The position numbers and the translations under genes were made by a program. The notes under the pieces are model-generated. The model ran no database searches. It saw only the letters and a list, made by a program, of their open reading frames with translations, and was not told the DNA's origin. Shown one piece after another: positions 32,116 to 39,385 of a stretch of DNA of 46,326 nucleotides (position 1 is the stretch's first letter; the number at the start of each line of letters is the position of its first letter). This DNA is from a virus, in the IMG/VR virus record IMGVR_UViG_3300042876_000988, positions 1-46,326 of that record. One strand, written 5' to 3'.

Positions 32116-32260
32116 GTGGAATCCTCCGTGTCTTTGCGCATTCCGGCCCGATGCCCCGGGCCCGGGATTCTTGCGAGGTCAGCACCCGGTCGCATCGTCT
32201 GCAGCGCACCGCCGGTTGGGGAGCCCACTCGGGGAAGAGGGCTGGGGCCTCGGGTTCCAT
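31910..32260 (-). CDS. DUF6011-like zinc-ribbon protein overlapping the Mor-like gene
   Basis: Starts four bases after the replication gene stop. Residues ~18-43 read VRCRRCDRVLTSQESRARGI and then GPECAK, the CxxC ... GxxC arrangement of DUF6011 ribbons. The frame then runs about 200 bases into the Mor-like gene in another frame, giving a composition-biased tail. Either the protein has lost its normal stop or only the N-terminal part matters. Confidence 0.55.
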   Translation of the reverse strand: MEPEAPALFPEWAPQPAVRCRRCDRVLTSQESRARGIGPECAKTRRIPHGDNSASQADRQVSGAAGRGGPELGMGPRLGAEADRRGVGGLWPGDPLPGEPAPAFGAGAQCEDPAGL

Positions 32261-32263
32261 CCG

Positions 32264-33400
32264 TCACCCGGTCCCCGCCTTCACCAGCTGCGGCCCATCC
32301 GCCAACCCGAAGTGCTGCAACACCGCGCCGTTCACCAGGCCCGCGGGCATTGCCGGGCTGGCCCGGGCCTGCAGCAGGGCCACCAGCTGCGCCCGCGGCG
32401 CCTTGGCCGCGTCCAGGGCGTACTGCCAGCGGTCATAGCCCGGCGTTTCAAAGGCATCCGGCCGGGTTTCCAGGCGCCGCGCCTCCACGTGGGCCTGCGC
32501 GGCCCGGTGCACGGCCCAGGCCGCCTGGATCTCGGGATCATGGCGCAGGTCCTCCGGCATGGAAAGCCAGCGGGCATCCCGCAGGGCCCCGCCCGCGCCC
32601 TTCAGCGCCGCCTCCAGGGCCTGCGCCAGGAAGGCCTTGCCTTCGGCCGCCAGCTCCGCGCCCTTGGCGGTGAGCAGCGCGCCGGGTCGCTTGGCCGGTG
32701 TCTTCATGCGCGCCATCGCCACCAGCGCCGCCCGCAGGCCTAGGGTGCCGAGGCGCCGGTGCAGGTCCGCCTGGTCCCTGGGGCCCACCTCCAGGGCGGC
32801 AAGATCCCTCGCCAGCCAGGCCGGAAGGCCAGGGGCGGTTTTCGTTTTTCCAGGCTTTTCAGCACCGCCAGGTGCGGCGGCGGGGGGCACTTCGATGGCC
32901 CTGGGACGTTGGGGTGGTGTCTCGCCGCTGAAAGCTCTTGCTTCTGTCGCTGTCGCTGTCGCTGTCGCTGTGTTACGCGCAACACCTGAATGTTGTGCGC
33001 AACATGTTCTCGACTCGCTCTGAGAATTCTCGGTCTTTTCCTTCTGCCTCTTGCGGTATCCACGGAAATAGGGAGCCCTGGAACCCTCCTTGCCCTGGGT
33101 CTGCTCACGGTAGCGAGGGAAGTTGAGGATCCGCCAGCCGCCGGGGATCTCCTCAATCCTCCGGCCCTCGTGCTCCTTCGTGCGGCTGTAGGCATCCGGA
33201 GAGCTCAGCCGGGCGATGGCGTGTTCAACTTCCTGGATAGAGTAATTCGTGATGCGGGCCAGGGCCGGGATCGAGCCCTCAACGTGCCCATCTGTGTCCG
33301 CAGTGGCGAGCATCCAGATCCAGACCCGGAAGGTCTGATCGTCCTCGCACCAAACGGTGGAGCTCACGATCGAAGAGAACAGCTTGGTATAGCCGGCCAT
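32264..33400 (-). CDS. replication initiator-like (phage replisome organiser) protein
   Basis: 378 residues. The N-terminal winged-helix region (CEDDQTFRVWIWMLATADTD, then ALARITNYSIQEVEHAIARL and IPGGWRILNFPRYR) matches initiators of lambda O-type systems. A linker of repeated Thr-Ala (hexanucleotide repeat at 32944-32972) precedes the Ala-rich C-terminal domain. Only this protein suggests replication; there is no helicase or polymerase gene, so the host machinery must be recruited. Confidence 0.8.
   Translation of the reverse strand: MAGYTKLFSSIVSSTVWCEDDQTFRVWIWMLATADTDGHVEGSIPALARITNYSIQEVEHAIARLSSPDAYSRTKEHEGRRIEEIPGGWRILNFPRYREQTQGKEGSRAPYFRGYRKRQKEKTENSQSESRTCCAQHSGVARNTATATATATEARAFSGETPPQRPRAIEVPPAAAPGGAEKPGKTKTAPGLPAWLARDLAALEVGPRDQADLHRRLGTLGLRAALVAMARMKTPAKRPGALLTAKGAELAAEGKAFLAQALEAALKGAGGALRDARWLSMPEDLRHDPEIQAAWAVHRAAQAHVEARRLETRPDAFETPGYDRWQYALDAAKAPRAQLVALLQARASPAMPAGLVNGAVLQHFGLADGPQLVKAGTG
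32944..32972. repeat. hexanucleotide microsatellite
   Basis: Four and a half units of CTGTCG within the replication gene encode alternating Thr and Ala in the linker. Length changes by whole units would keep the frame. Confidence 0.85.
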
Positions 33401-33756
33401 CAGGACGCCTCCTTCGGATCAAGAACCCGAAAAGCTTTCCTGTGGGCCGCGATGGCTTCGATGCATTCATTTGGGGTATTGCACAGAAAACGGAGGTCAT
33501 GGCAGGAGGCGGCGGAAAGCCTTCCGATGGGCTCCCAGACCGACCGCAGGGCCGCCAGGCGGTCGAGCAAGTGAACCCCCATTTCATGGGGCTTGGCGGT
33601 CAATACGCCCGCCCGGTCCAACAGCTCATGCGCACGCTGCCAATCGCTTCGGTAGGCCTTGAGATCGATCATCTCGCCGCGGATGGCTTCAAGAGCGGTT
33701 GCGGCCTCCTGGGTGGTAGCAACGCCTAGGAGCGCATCCAGGTGTTTGTCCATCAC
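33400..33756 (-). CDS. early protein of unknown function
   Basis: 118 residues from a GTG start (ATG three bases in is an alternative), GGAGG upstream. Helical (AATALEAIRGEMIDLKAYRS) with two Cys near the end (SCHDLRFLCN). It overlaps the replication gene ATG by one base, so translation is linked. No family recognised. Confidence 0.65.
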   Translation of the reverse strand: MMDKHLDALLGVATTQEAATALEAIRGEMIDLKAYRSDWQRAHELLDRAGVLTAKPHEMGVHLLDRLAALRSVWEPIGRLSAASCHDLRFLCNTPNECIEAIAAHRKAFRVLDPKEAS

Positions 33757-34199
33757 GACGCCACCTCCAGCGGCAGGCGGACCTGGCCGGTTAACTGCTC
33801 CACGGCGCGGTCGAAGGCGAGCAGGGCCGCCCCGTCCTGGGACTCCCAGAACTCCCGCAGATCGAGGTCGATGGGCAGGGCGCCCTCCTCGGGGTCCGTG
33901 GTCTCCCGGGCGTTCCGGGCCATTCGGGCGAACACCCGCAGCCGGGCCACCACCTCGCAGGCCGCCTGCTGGAAGGCCGATTCGTCCCGGCCTGGGAACC
34001 CGCCCGTCAGAATGCCCTCGAAGGCCTCCTGCCAGCGGTCCAAAGCCTCCTCATGCGCCGGAGGCCAGAACTCCCGGGGCGAGAGCGCCAGGCGCTGCAG
34101 GCCCTCCCGGGATGCCTGATAGGCCTGCCGCTGATAGCTGCGCAGGCACGAGGCCACCACCGCGGCGGCCTTCCGAAATTCTTGGGTGGGGGTGCTCAT
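33753..34199 (-). CDS. early helical protein, unknown
   Basis: 148 residues, all-helical, mildly acidic (ACEVVARLRVFARMARNARE). It overlaps the next start by four bases and begins at TGATG after a chain of tiny open frames. No recognised motif. Confidence 0.65.
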   Translation of the reverse strand: MSTPTQEFRKAAAVVASCLRSYQRQAYQASREGLQRLALSPREFWPPAHEEALDRWQEAFEGILTGGFPGRDESAFQQAACEVVARLRVFARMARNARETTDPEEGALPIDLDLREFWESQDGAALLAFDRAVEQLTGQVRLPLEVAS

Positions 34200-34320
34200 C
34201 AGGGATCCTTGGAGATGGGAAATTCAGGTCGAAAGCGCGGGCGGCCATGTGCTCCTCGGCGGGCCGCCCGCATCAAAATGGATAGCGTTCGGTTTTCGCC
34301 ATTTAGGTACTCAAGCGCAT
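34199..34320 (-). other. chain of three tiny coupled open frames with hairpin
   Basis: After a perfect AAGGAGGATCAC leader come MRLST (34303-34320), MAKTERYPF (34273-34302) and a 24-codon frame (34199-34273). The junctions are TAAATG, TGATG and TGATG. The third leads into the gene at 34199. A perfect ten-base stem (34237-34246 with 34262-34271) overlaps the last two. It may act as a leader that controls downstream translation; peptide function is unproven. Confidence 0.5.
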
Positions 34321-34441
34321 GTGATCCTCCTTCCCGTTGGGGGTTGTAAGGGCCTTGGGGTGTGTATCGTTTCAACCCTTGGGGCCGGACACCCGAAACG
34401 CCCGGACTTCACGGGCAGCGTCGGGGTGAAGATGGACATTC

Positions 34442-34765
34442 CTAGTTAACGATGCGCGTCACAAAAAGATTGACGCGGTTGCGGCGTGAAACCTCGGTGG
34501 GTTCGGCACCTTCGAGTTTCCCTTCAAGGCGCTGGATCATTTCTTCACAGTCCTGATCACTCTCCGCGCCCATCCCAAAGATCAGATTTTCGGTCCCGCG
34601 CACACCCTCCACCAGATCAACCACGGTATAGAGGACCGTGTGCTTGGGGTTGAAGGGTTTCGTGCAGACCAGATAGCGGTCGCTCCGAGCGCGGATTCGG
34701 TAGGGGCGGGATTCACCATGGAACCAAATCCGGGCGCCTACGGGTGTGGTCGTCAGATCGGTCAT
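34442..34765 (-). CDS. conserved-type early protein, unknown
   Basis: 107 residues from the ATG at 34763-34765; the longer frame upstream is a shadow. PYRIRARSDRYLVCTKPFNP and TVLYTVVDLVEGVRGTENLI are of a type often seen in siphovirus early regions. It is the last gene in the run with CTGTCC spacers. Function unknown. Confidence 0.7.
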   Translation of the reverse strand: MTDLTTTPVGARIWFHGESRPYRIRARSDRYLVCTKPFNPKHTVLYTVVDLVEGVRGTENLIFGMGAESDQDCEEMIQRLEGKLEGAEPTEVSRRNRVNLFVTRIVN

Positions 34766-34793
34766 CGTGGACCTCGGAAAAGGATGGACAGGA

Positions 34794-35198
34794 TTAGAGT
34801 TGAAGTGCATCGAGTAGGGCTTGTTTGATCGCATCGCCTTGAGCGTGAGCGGCGGCAATGTCCTCGTCTCGAAGGGTAGTAGTACCCTCCTCGCCCCCCC
34901 CCCAACCGTCGAAGTGGGTTCCATTGATCCAGTCGGTGGCAAGCTGACAGGCTTCGCGCAACTTGGCATTCTTCTCGCCAAGGCGTTGGGAGCCTTGCAT
35001 CCATTTTTCAAGTTCTGCCTCGGCTTTTTCGGCGCGATGAAAAAAGTGGTCGCGTTGTCGTAGAGCTTCAGCAAGCGGGGTTGGCATTGGAGTCCTTTCG
35101 GTGGATAGAGTGGGTGGGAGGATCTGCTTCAATGCTTGGGTGTAGGCATCCTTGCACTTCCAGTCATCGAACACCTTTTCTGAAATGGGAACCCACAT
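34794..35198 (-). CDS. early protein with possible internal start
   Basis: 134 residues. The start at 35196-35198 follows AGGAG and the spacer motif. An in-frame ATG at 35085-35087 has its own AAAGGA and a degenerate spacer (CTATCC), which could give a 97-residue form. The helical middle (FFHRAEKAEAELEKWMQGSQ) suggests a short coiled coil. It could be two former genes merged by loss of a stop. Function unknown. Confidence 0.65.
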   Translation of the reverse strand: MWVPISEKVFDDWKCKDAYTQALKQILPPTLSTERTPMPTPLAEALRQRDHFFHRAEKAEAELEKWMQGSQRLGEKNAKLREACQLATDWINGTHFDGWGGGEEGTTTLRDEDIAAAHAQGDAIKQALLDALQL

Positions 35199-35218
35199 GG
35201 CAACGCTCCTGGACAGGC

Positions 35219-35863
35219 TCAGGCCGAGGCCTGGGCGGGTGTCGTGACGGCGTCGTATTGGCGGATGCCCCAGGTGATGGCGTAGAGGCACCAGAGAAAC
35301 CGGAAGACGTAATCCGTGTTGTCCCATTCCCAGGAATCACTGAAGGTGAAGCCCTCATGCTCGAAGTCATGGGCCGCCTCGTGTGCCTCGTGATCGCTCT
35401 CGGATCTCAGGACGGAGGTTTCAATCTCCTTCCAGCACTCTTTGGCTGCATCACTTTCGAGGGCATCCTCGAAGTGGCTTTCCCAATCGTAGAGAGCATG
35501 GCCCCGAAGGCGCTCCAGGTCGAACGCTTTGATGCCCTCGCCTCGCCCGTTTCGGGTATCCATGGCCTCGCATTTCTCGGCCCAATATTGCGGGTTGATC
35601 GGGAATTCCTCATGGGTTCCGTCCCGATGGTCGGATGGCCTCGTTCGGAAGAACTGAAACATGTCATCCAAGCGGTTGAAAACGTAGGTCCCCATGTCCC
35701 CGCTGATGGCGAGATGACCGGGCCAGGTGGTCAGGTTGAAGCTCATGCAGTAGGTCCCCGGCTTGGCAAACCGGAGGTGACGGAATACACCACTGTCCTG
35801 CTGAGTGGTCAGGGCGTGGGCCGCCACATCGGCCAGGAATTGGGCTTCGGTGCATTGGCGCAT
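35219..35863 (-). CDS. phage early protein (PGTYCMSF/TWPGHLAISGDMG type)
   Basis: 214 residues from the ATG at 35861-35863. The stretch FRHLRFAKPGTYCMSFNLTT followed by WPGHLAISGDMGTYVFNR is a well-kept block in many siphovirus early proteins of unknown role. The acidic C-terminus ends in two Trp-rich segments. RBS GAAAGG with a longer spacing than usual. A longer upstream frame is a shadow. Confidence 0.75.
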   Translation of the reverse strand: MRQCTEAQFLADVAAHALTTQQDSGVFRHLRFAKPGTYCMSFNLTTWPGHLAISGDMGTYVFNRLDDMFQFFRTRPSDHRDGTHEEFPINPQYWAEKCEAMDTRNGRGEGIKAFDLERLRGHALYDWESHFEDALESDAAKECWKEIETSVLRSESDHEAHEAAHDFEHEGFTFSDSWEWDNTDYVFRFLWCLYAITWGIRQYDAVTTPAQASA

Positions 35864-35904
35864 GGGAGCTAGCCTTTCAATGGGTGGGAAGGATGGACAG
35901 GTGC

Positions 35905-36117
35905 TTACTCGGTGGGTTTCAGGGACCATTCGTGGCAGGAGTTCATTTGCTTGACGGCGAATCCGCCAACCCCGCACTTCTGGCTTCGGGTGCTGTATTG
36001 GAAGCCATGCATTCCGGTCTTCGGATTTTTCGTCGTGATGCAATGGGCGCAGGTTTTGCAACACATCGGTTCTTTGCCCCAGCCCTGCATTGTCTTGGCA
36101 TCGGATTGCTTACTCAC
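35905..36117 (-). CDS. small Cys-rich protein
   Basis: 70 residues from GTG with AAAGGA upstream. Cys at CCKTC, HCI, KCGV and SCHEW give at least six, arranged like one zinc-binding module. Likely a small zinc-binding or adaptor protein. Spacer motifs flank it on both sides. Confidence 0.7.
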   Translation of the reverse strand: MSKQSDAKTMQGWGKEPMCCKTCAHCITTKNPKTGMHGFQYSTRSQKCGVGGFAVKQMNSCHEWSLKPTE

Positions 36118-36150
36118 GGTTTCCTTTCAGTCCAGGAATCTTGGACAGGC

Positions 36151-36684
36151 TCAACGGAGCCCGATGTTTTCGATTCGACCGATGCGCTTGCCGCCCTGCC
36201 AAACCTCGATGGTTCCTGGCGGTAGGCTTCCGTCGATCCGCATTCCGATTTCCAAGAATCCGGGCAAGTTCTGGTTGATCATCGTTCCTCGGTCACAGCC
36301 GGGTGGAGGTGGCGGAACAACTTCGGAGAACTGTTTCAGTTCATGGGCGATTCCCGCGATGGCTTGGCGAAGCCGATGCAAGGTTTCGTTGGCATCGGGA
36401 TCAACAAAATGCCCAACCCTTCCGTCCGTGAGCTTCACATCCTCAGGCGGGAGGAGCCCGTAGATCCGCCCCAGCAGCATCCCGAAGGAATCCGCCCTTG
36501 CCTGTTCAGCGGCGCAGCGCATGACAGCCCGAACATGGTCGGCGGTTTCTCGGTGGAAATCATGGATCGCTTGGCGCAGTCGATCAATCCCGGCGCGGGT
36601 TGGGTCCGTGTTCTTGTGCCCAGCCGCTAGATCCTGGAGGTCGTCCAGAAGCCGCTGAAAATCGGGGTGCAGTTCTTCGGGCAT
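36151..36684 (-). CDS. early protein, unknown
   Basis: 177 residues: helical first 120 (RQAIHDFHRETADHVRAVMR) and a strand-rich end (GMRIDGSLPPGTIEVWQGGK). GAAAGG upstream. A short Pro run (VVPPPPPGC) separates the two parts. No family recognised. Confidence 0.68.
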   Translation of the reverse strand: MPEELHPDFQRLLDDLQDLAAGHKNTDPTRAGIDRLRQAIHDFHRETADHVRAVMRCAAEQARADSFGMLLGRIYGLLPPEDVKLTDGRVGHFVDPDANETLHRLRQAIAGIAHELKQFSEVVPPPPPGCDRGTMINQNLPGFLEIGMRIDGSLPPGTIEVWQGGKRIGRIENIGLR

Positions 36685-36714
36685 GGTGGACCTTTCAGCA
36701 GATGGACAAAAGCG

Positions 36715-36918
36715 TTACGACGACTGGCATTCGCAGCAGAGACAGGCGTTATCCCACCCTTCGGGATGGCAGGAGGCGCGCCTCGTTGCCTCAACGAAGT
36801 CGTATTCGGTCCACTTCACAAACCATTCCATCCAGAATTCTTGGTTCAAATTCTTCTCAAGCTCGATGGATAGCAGCCGGATCTCATCATCCGTGGGCTT
36901 AGGCTTGATGTTTTCCAT
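36715..36918 (-). CDS. small acidic protein with C-terminal Cys pair
   Basis: 67 residues, acidic and Trp-rich (NQEFWMEWFVKWTEYDF), ending in CLCCECQSS. AGGAG upstream of the ATG. No family recognised. Confidence 0.68.
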   Translation of the reverse strand: MENIKPKPTDDEIRLLSIELEKNLNQEFWMEWFVKWTEYDFVEATRRASCHPEGWDNACLCCECQSS

Positions 36919-36958
36919 TTCTGGCTCCTGCTAGAAGGGTCGTGCAGTTGGACAGGTG

Positions 36959-37315
36959 CTACCTGCCCTTGATGGTTGATGGAATGAGGTCTGTCTCTCG
37001 GAGAGCTTCAAGATCGTCCTCCGAGCAGAACTGGAGGTCGTCCTGGTTGACCTGGGTGAGCAAGTCCTTGGCGATGACCGGATTGCCGAAGGTCCGGCAA
37101 ACCTCGGCGGCTGCCCAGGTGATCCCCTGGGCGAAGCCGATTTTCTGAGTTGTCCCGCACCATCGGTCATTCCAGGACTGCTCTAGGTTTTCGCACCTAT
37201 CGTAGTGAAGGGCTGTACTGGCGTTGCACTGGGTGCAAGCGATGTACTGCCCGCCGTCGTCGGCTGTACGGCGTTCAGCGGGTCCACCACAGAAGGGGCA
37301 CAATTTCAGGTCCAT
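36959..37315 (-). CDS. Lar-like zinc-ribbon protein
   Basis: 118 residues. The N-terminus KLCPFCGGPAERR with ACTQCN ~20 residues later is the CPFCGG/CxxC ribbon of Lar-type proteins, in which the Rac-prophage member eases type I restriction. The C-terminal half (GITWAAAEVCRTFGNPVIAK) is extra. Counter-restriction is possible but unproven; many such ribbons have other roles. Confidence 0.7.
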   Translation of the reverse strand: MDLKLCPFCGGPAERRTADDGGQYIACTQCNASTALHYDRCENLEQSWNDRWCGTTQKIGFAQGITWAAAEVCRTFGNPVIAKDLLTQVNQDDLQFCSEDDLEALRETDLIPSTIKGR

Positions 37316-37350
37316 TTAGGGTTCCTTCCTCCAGGCGAGCCCGGACAGAT

Positions 37351-37581
37351 TCATCCGTTGAGTGTTTTGGTGCTGGTGGCGAACTGAGCGAAGGCCGCGT
37401 CAAGATTTGCTTTGCAGCCTTGCAGGGCATCCTTGGGGGTAGCCCCGCGCACATGTTTCACCTCGAAGCTGATCCCCTCGCCGATGACGAAGACTTCCAG
37501 GCGGCAGGCCCATTCGCCGTCCTTCATGCGCCAGAGCATCGGATTTCCGAATCGGGTTAGGTATTCGAGAAGTTGGTCCAC
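37351..37581 (-). CDS. early protein, unknown
   Basis: 76 residues from GTG at 37579-37581, with GAGGA upstream; the upstream extension overlaps the previous gene. One domain of strands and helices (GEWACRLEVFVIGEGISFEV). No recognised motif. Confidence 0.62.
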   Translation of the reverse strand: MDQLLEYLTRFGNPMLWRMKDGEWACRLEVFVIGEGISFEVKHVRGATPKDALQGCKANLDAAFAQFATSTKTLNG

Positions 37582-37585
37582 GGGG

Positions 37586-37771
37586 TTAATCCTCGAAGTG
37601 GTAGACGGCTTCGCCCCGAAGCTGGAGGCAGAGCCAAAGGAGGTAAGGGTTCCCGTGGTTCCAGGCAATGCAGGGCCGCCAGTTCCACCAGGACAGGTCG
37701 ATCGACACCTTGCCGGTCAACCCGACGATGCGTCGGCCGTTGAAGCGGCCGCGGGGCCATCGGATTTTCAT
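37586..37771 (-). CDS. small Trp-rich protein
   Basis: 61 residues with six Trp (SWWNWRPCIAWNHGN). Starts with ATGA overlap to the gene upstream and ends four bases before the next start. Likely a small beta-type protein; function unknown. Confidence 0.62.
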   Translation of the reverse strand: MKIRWPRGRFNGRRIVGLTGKVSIDLSWWNWRPCIAWNHGNPYLLWLCLQLRGEAVYHFED

Positions 37772-37977
37772 AGATAGGCCGTGGTCAGGGTTCGCCGCGA
37801 TGAGTCTGAGATCGCGGGATGCGCAGACGCATGGACCACGATTCCCGCGCCCTCTGGATCGACGGCCGCCAGGGCAAAGGCTGGGCCTTCGATCGACCGG
37901 GCGAGGGCTGCCACCGGCTCGCTGGCCACCAGCAGGAAGGTGAAGCGGGTCAAAAAGCGAGGGCAGGGCCTAACCAA
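37768..37977 (-). CDS. small protein with TTG start
   Basis: 69 residues. AAGGAGG six bases before TTG (37975-37977) sets the start, eight bases inside the upstream gene end. A hydrophobic stretch (FLTRFTFLLVASEPVAALA) precedes a mixed half (AFALAAVDPEGAGIVVHASA). Not recognised. Confidence 0.6.
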   Translation of the reverse strand: MVRPCPRFLTRFTFLLVASEPVAALARSIEGPAFALAAVDPEGAGIVVHASAHPAISDSSRRTLTTAYL

Positions 37978-38260
37978 GGCGGGCCTCCTTTTTGACGGGG
38001 AAATCAGGGTTGGGGATGAATTCCTCCTGGACTTCCCCTTGGGGACCCTCAAGACAGAGGCGGATTCCTTCCAGCCCTTCGACTCCGTCATCCTTCCACT
38101 CGAAGGATTCCAAGCTCAGGCCCGACTCGCAGAACTCCCGGGAGTTGGCGCAATTCGTCAGGAAGGCGGCGCATTCCGCCAGGCACAGGGGCCTGCGGTC
38201 CGCGGGCACTTTGGCGAAGTCCGCCAGGGCTCGGATTTTATAGACCGTCGCGGCCATCAT
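37970..38260 (-). CDS. early acidic protein, unknown
   Basis: 96 residues. Cys-containing helix (PLCLAECAAFLTNCANSREF) and an acidic second half. It overlaps both neighbours by a few bases. No family recognised. Confidence 0.65.
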   Translation of the reverse strand: MMAATVYKIRALADFAKVPADRRPLCLAECAAFLTNCANSREFCESGLSLESFEWKDDGVEGLEGIRLCLEGPQGEVQEEFIPNPDFPVKKEARLG

Positions 38261-38439
38261 TCCTCCTCGAAAAGGGGTGTTCCCTTGGCGGATTTCTTGG
38301 CTTCAGCCTCGGCCTTCACCTGGTCCCGCTTGGCCTGGGCCTCGCGCTCCTCAGGAGTCCACAGGCCTATCTGGCGGCGCAGGATCTCGCTCTTGGCCTT
38401 GGTGCGGCACCAAGCGGCATCGTGGCGGAGGCCGGCCAT
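38257..38439 (-). CDS. small charged helical protein
   Basis: 60 residues from the ATG at 38437-38439, which overlaps the preceding stop by one base (TAATG). Basic/acidic helix (TPEEREAQAKRDQVKAEAEA). Could bind nucleic acid or another protein. Confidence 0.62.
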   Translation of the reverse strand: MAGLRHDAAWCRTKAKSEILRRQIGLWTPEEREAQAKRDQVKAEAEAKKSAKGTPLFEEE

Positions 38440-38612
38440 TAGACGTTGACCTTGTCTGCAAGGGCGCGCAGGGCGACATGCCCAAAGACTCCCCCGCCGA
38501 CGATCCACCACCAATTCAAAGGCTTGAGGCCCCAGCTTTGGGTCATCACCAAAAGTTGCAGGCCGACCAGCAAGGCCATGAGAAGCAACTGCGCCAGGAT
38601 TTTATTCAACAC
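38439..38612 (-). CDS. 57-residue two-TM membrane protein
   Basis: Start GTG at 38610-38612 with GGAGG seven bases upstream. Two hydrophobic helices (ILAQLLLMALLVGLQLLVM and WWWIVGGGVFGHVAL) around a short turn, the shape of a very small holin or exclusion protein, but in the early operon. Below the length cut of many gene finders. Confidence 0.65.
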   Translation of the reverse strand: MLNKILAQLLLMALLVGLQLLVMTQSWGLKPLNWWWIVGGGVFGHVALRALADKVNV

Positions 38613-38614
38613 GT

Positions 38615-39385
38615 TCACACCTCCCGCTGGGGCTGGTGCTGGGGACGGATCAGGGCGCCGGGGGCTTCGGCGGCAAGGCGGCGCTGGATGGCCACCATGC
38701 CTTTCCCGGTCAGCAGGGTCTTTGTGTCCAAACGATCGACCTTGTGGCGATCCTCGAAAGCGATCTCCACCACCCGGAAAATCCCATTGTCGATGTACTG
38801 CTGGTAGGGCAGGGTCTTCCCTGGGATCAGGTACTTCCATTCCCGCAGCCACGCCCACAGCCGCCCCGAGCCAGTGCCCAACACCTTGGCGGCCTCCTGG
38901 ATCGAATGGCAGCCGTCGGAATCCGCCACCCGGTCATGGAAAGCGGCCTTGGGCTCCAGGACGGCAATCTCCACAGCTTTGGTTTCCAGTTCCTGCGCCT
39001 GACGGGCGGCCAGGGCCAGTGCCCCGGAAAAGGTCTTAGGAATGTCGAAGTTGCCGTCCACCTGGTAGGCCCCGGTCCTGCGGATCGAGGGCAACACCTC
39101 GTGGGTGACCCAGCGTTTGAAGGATCGGGCGGAAGGCTTGTCGCTGCGCAGGATGAGGGCGAACAGGCCCGCCTCGTTGACGGCCGCCAGGCGCTGCGGA
39201 CCGCCAGGGGTCTGAATCAGAATCAGGTCCTTTTCGTCCTCGTCCAGGCGGCGGGTGTGCTGGCCGGCGTCGCCCTGCAGGCCCAGCGCCTCGCACACGT
39301 CCCGGGCAATCCACCAGGGGCCGCTGGGCTCCACGATCAGGCGGACCGGAAGGGTGTTGAAAGTGAAGGTTTCGACAGGGTTCAC
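38615..39385 (-). CDS. phage antirepressor (Bro-N and KilAC type)
   Basis: 256 residues from GTG with GGAGG. The N-terminus is a Bro-N domain (GPWWIARDVCEALGLQGDAG, DEDEKDLILIQTPGG, VNEAGLFALILRSDKP). The C-terminus (HSIQEAAKVLGTGSGRLWAW, then GIFRVVEI) is the ANT/KilAC type. Antirepressors of this type inactivate CI-like repressors, here probably the one at 44.05 kb. GTGA overlap with the methyltransferase stop. Confidence 0.88.
   Translation of the reverse strand: MNPVETFTFNTLPVRLIVEPSGPWWIARDVCEALGLQGDAGQHTRRLDEDEKDLILIQTPGGPQRLAAVNEAGLFALILRSDKPSARSFKRWVTHEVLPSIRRTGAYQVDGNFDIPKTFSGALALAARQAQELETKAVEIAVLEPKAAFHDRVADSDGCHSIQEAAKVLGTGSGRLWAWLREWKYLIPGKTLPYQQYIDNGIFRVVEIAFEDRHKVDRLDTKTLLTGKGMVAIQRRLAAEAPGALIRPQHQPQREV

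Larger units (their letters stand above)
34786..37348 (-). repeat. dispersed CTGTCC spacer motif between seven genes
   Basis: On the leftward strand seven consecutive spacers have TGTCC, usually (C)CTGTCC(A), within two to seven bases after the stop codon. Plus-strand positions are 34786-34792, 35211-35217, 35895-35901, 36143-36149, 36704-36708, 36950-36956 and 37343-37348. The next gene starts 15-35 bases later, in several cases after GAAAGG. Confidence 0.82.

Noticed and set aside
34786-37348. Regular CTGTCC motif as an integron or CRISPR array
   Set aside because: The motif is only six to eight bases, without palindrome or fixed spacing; it is better described as a shared gene spacer.
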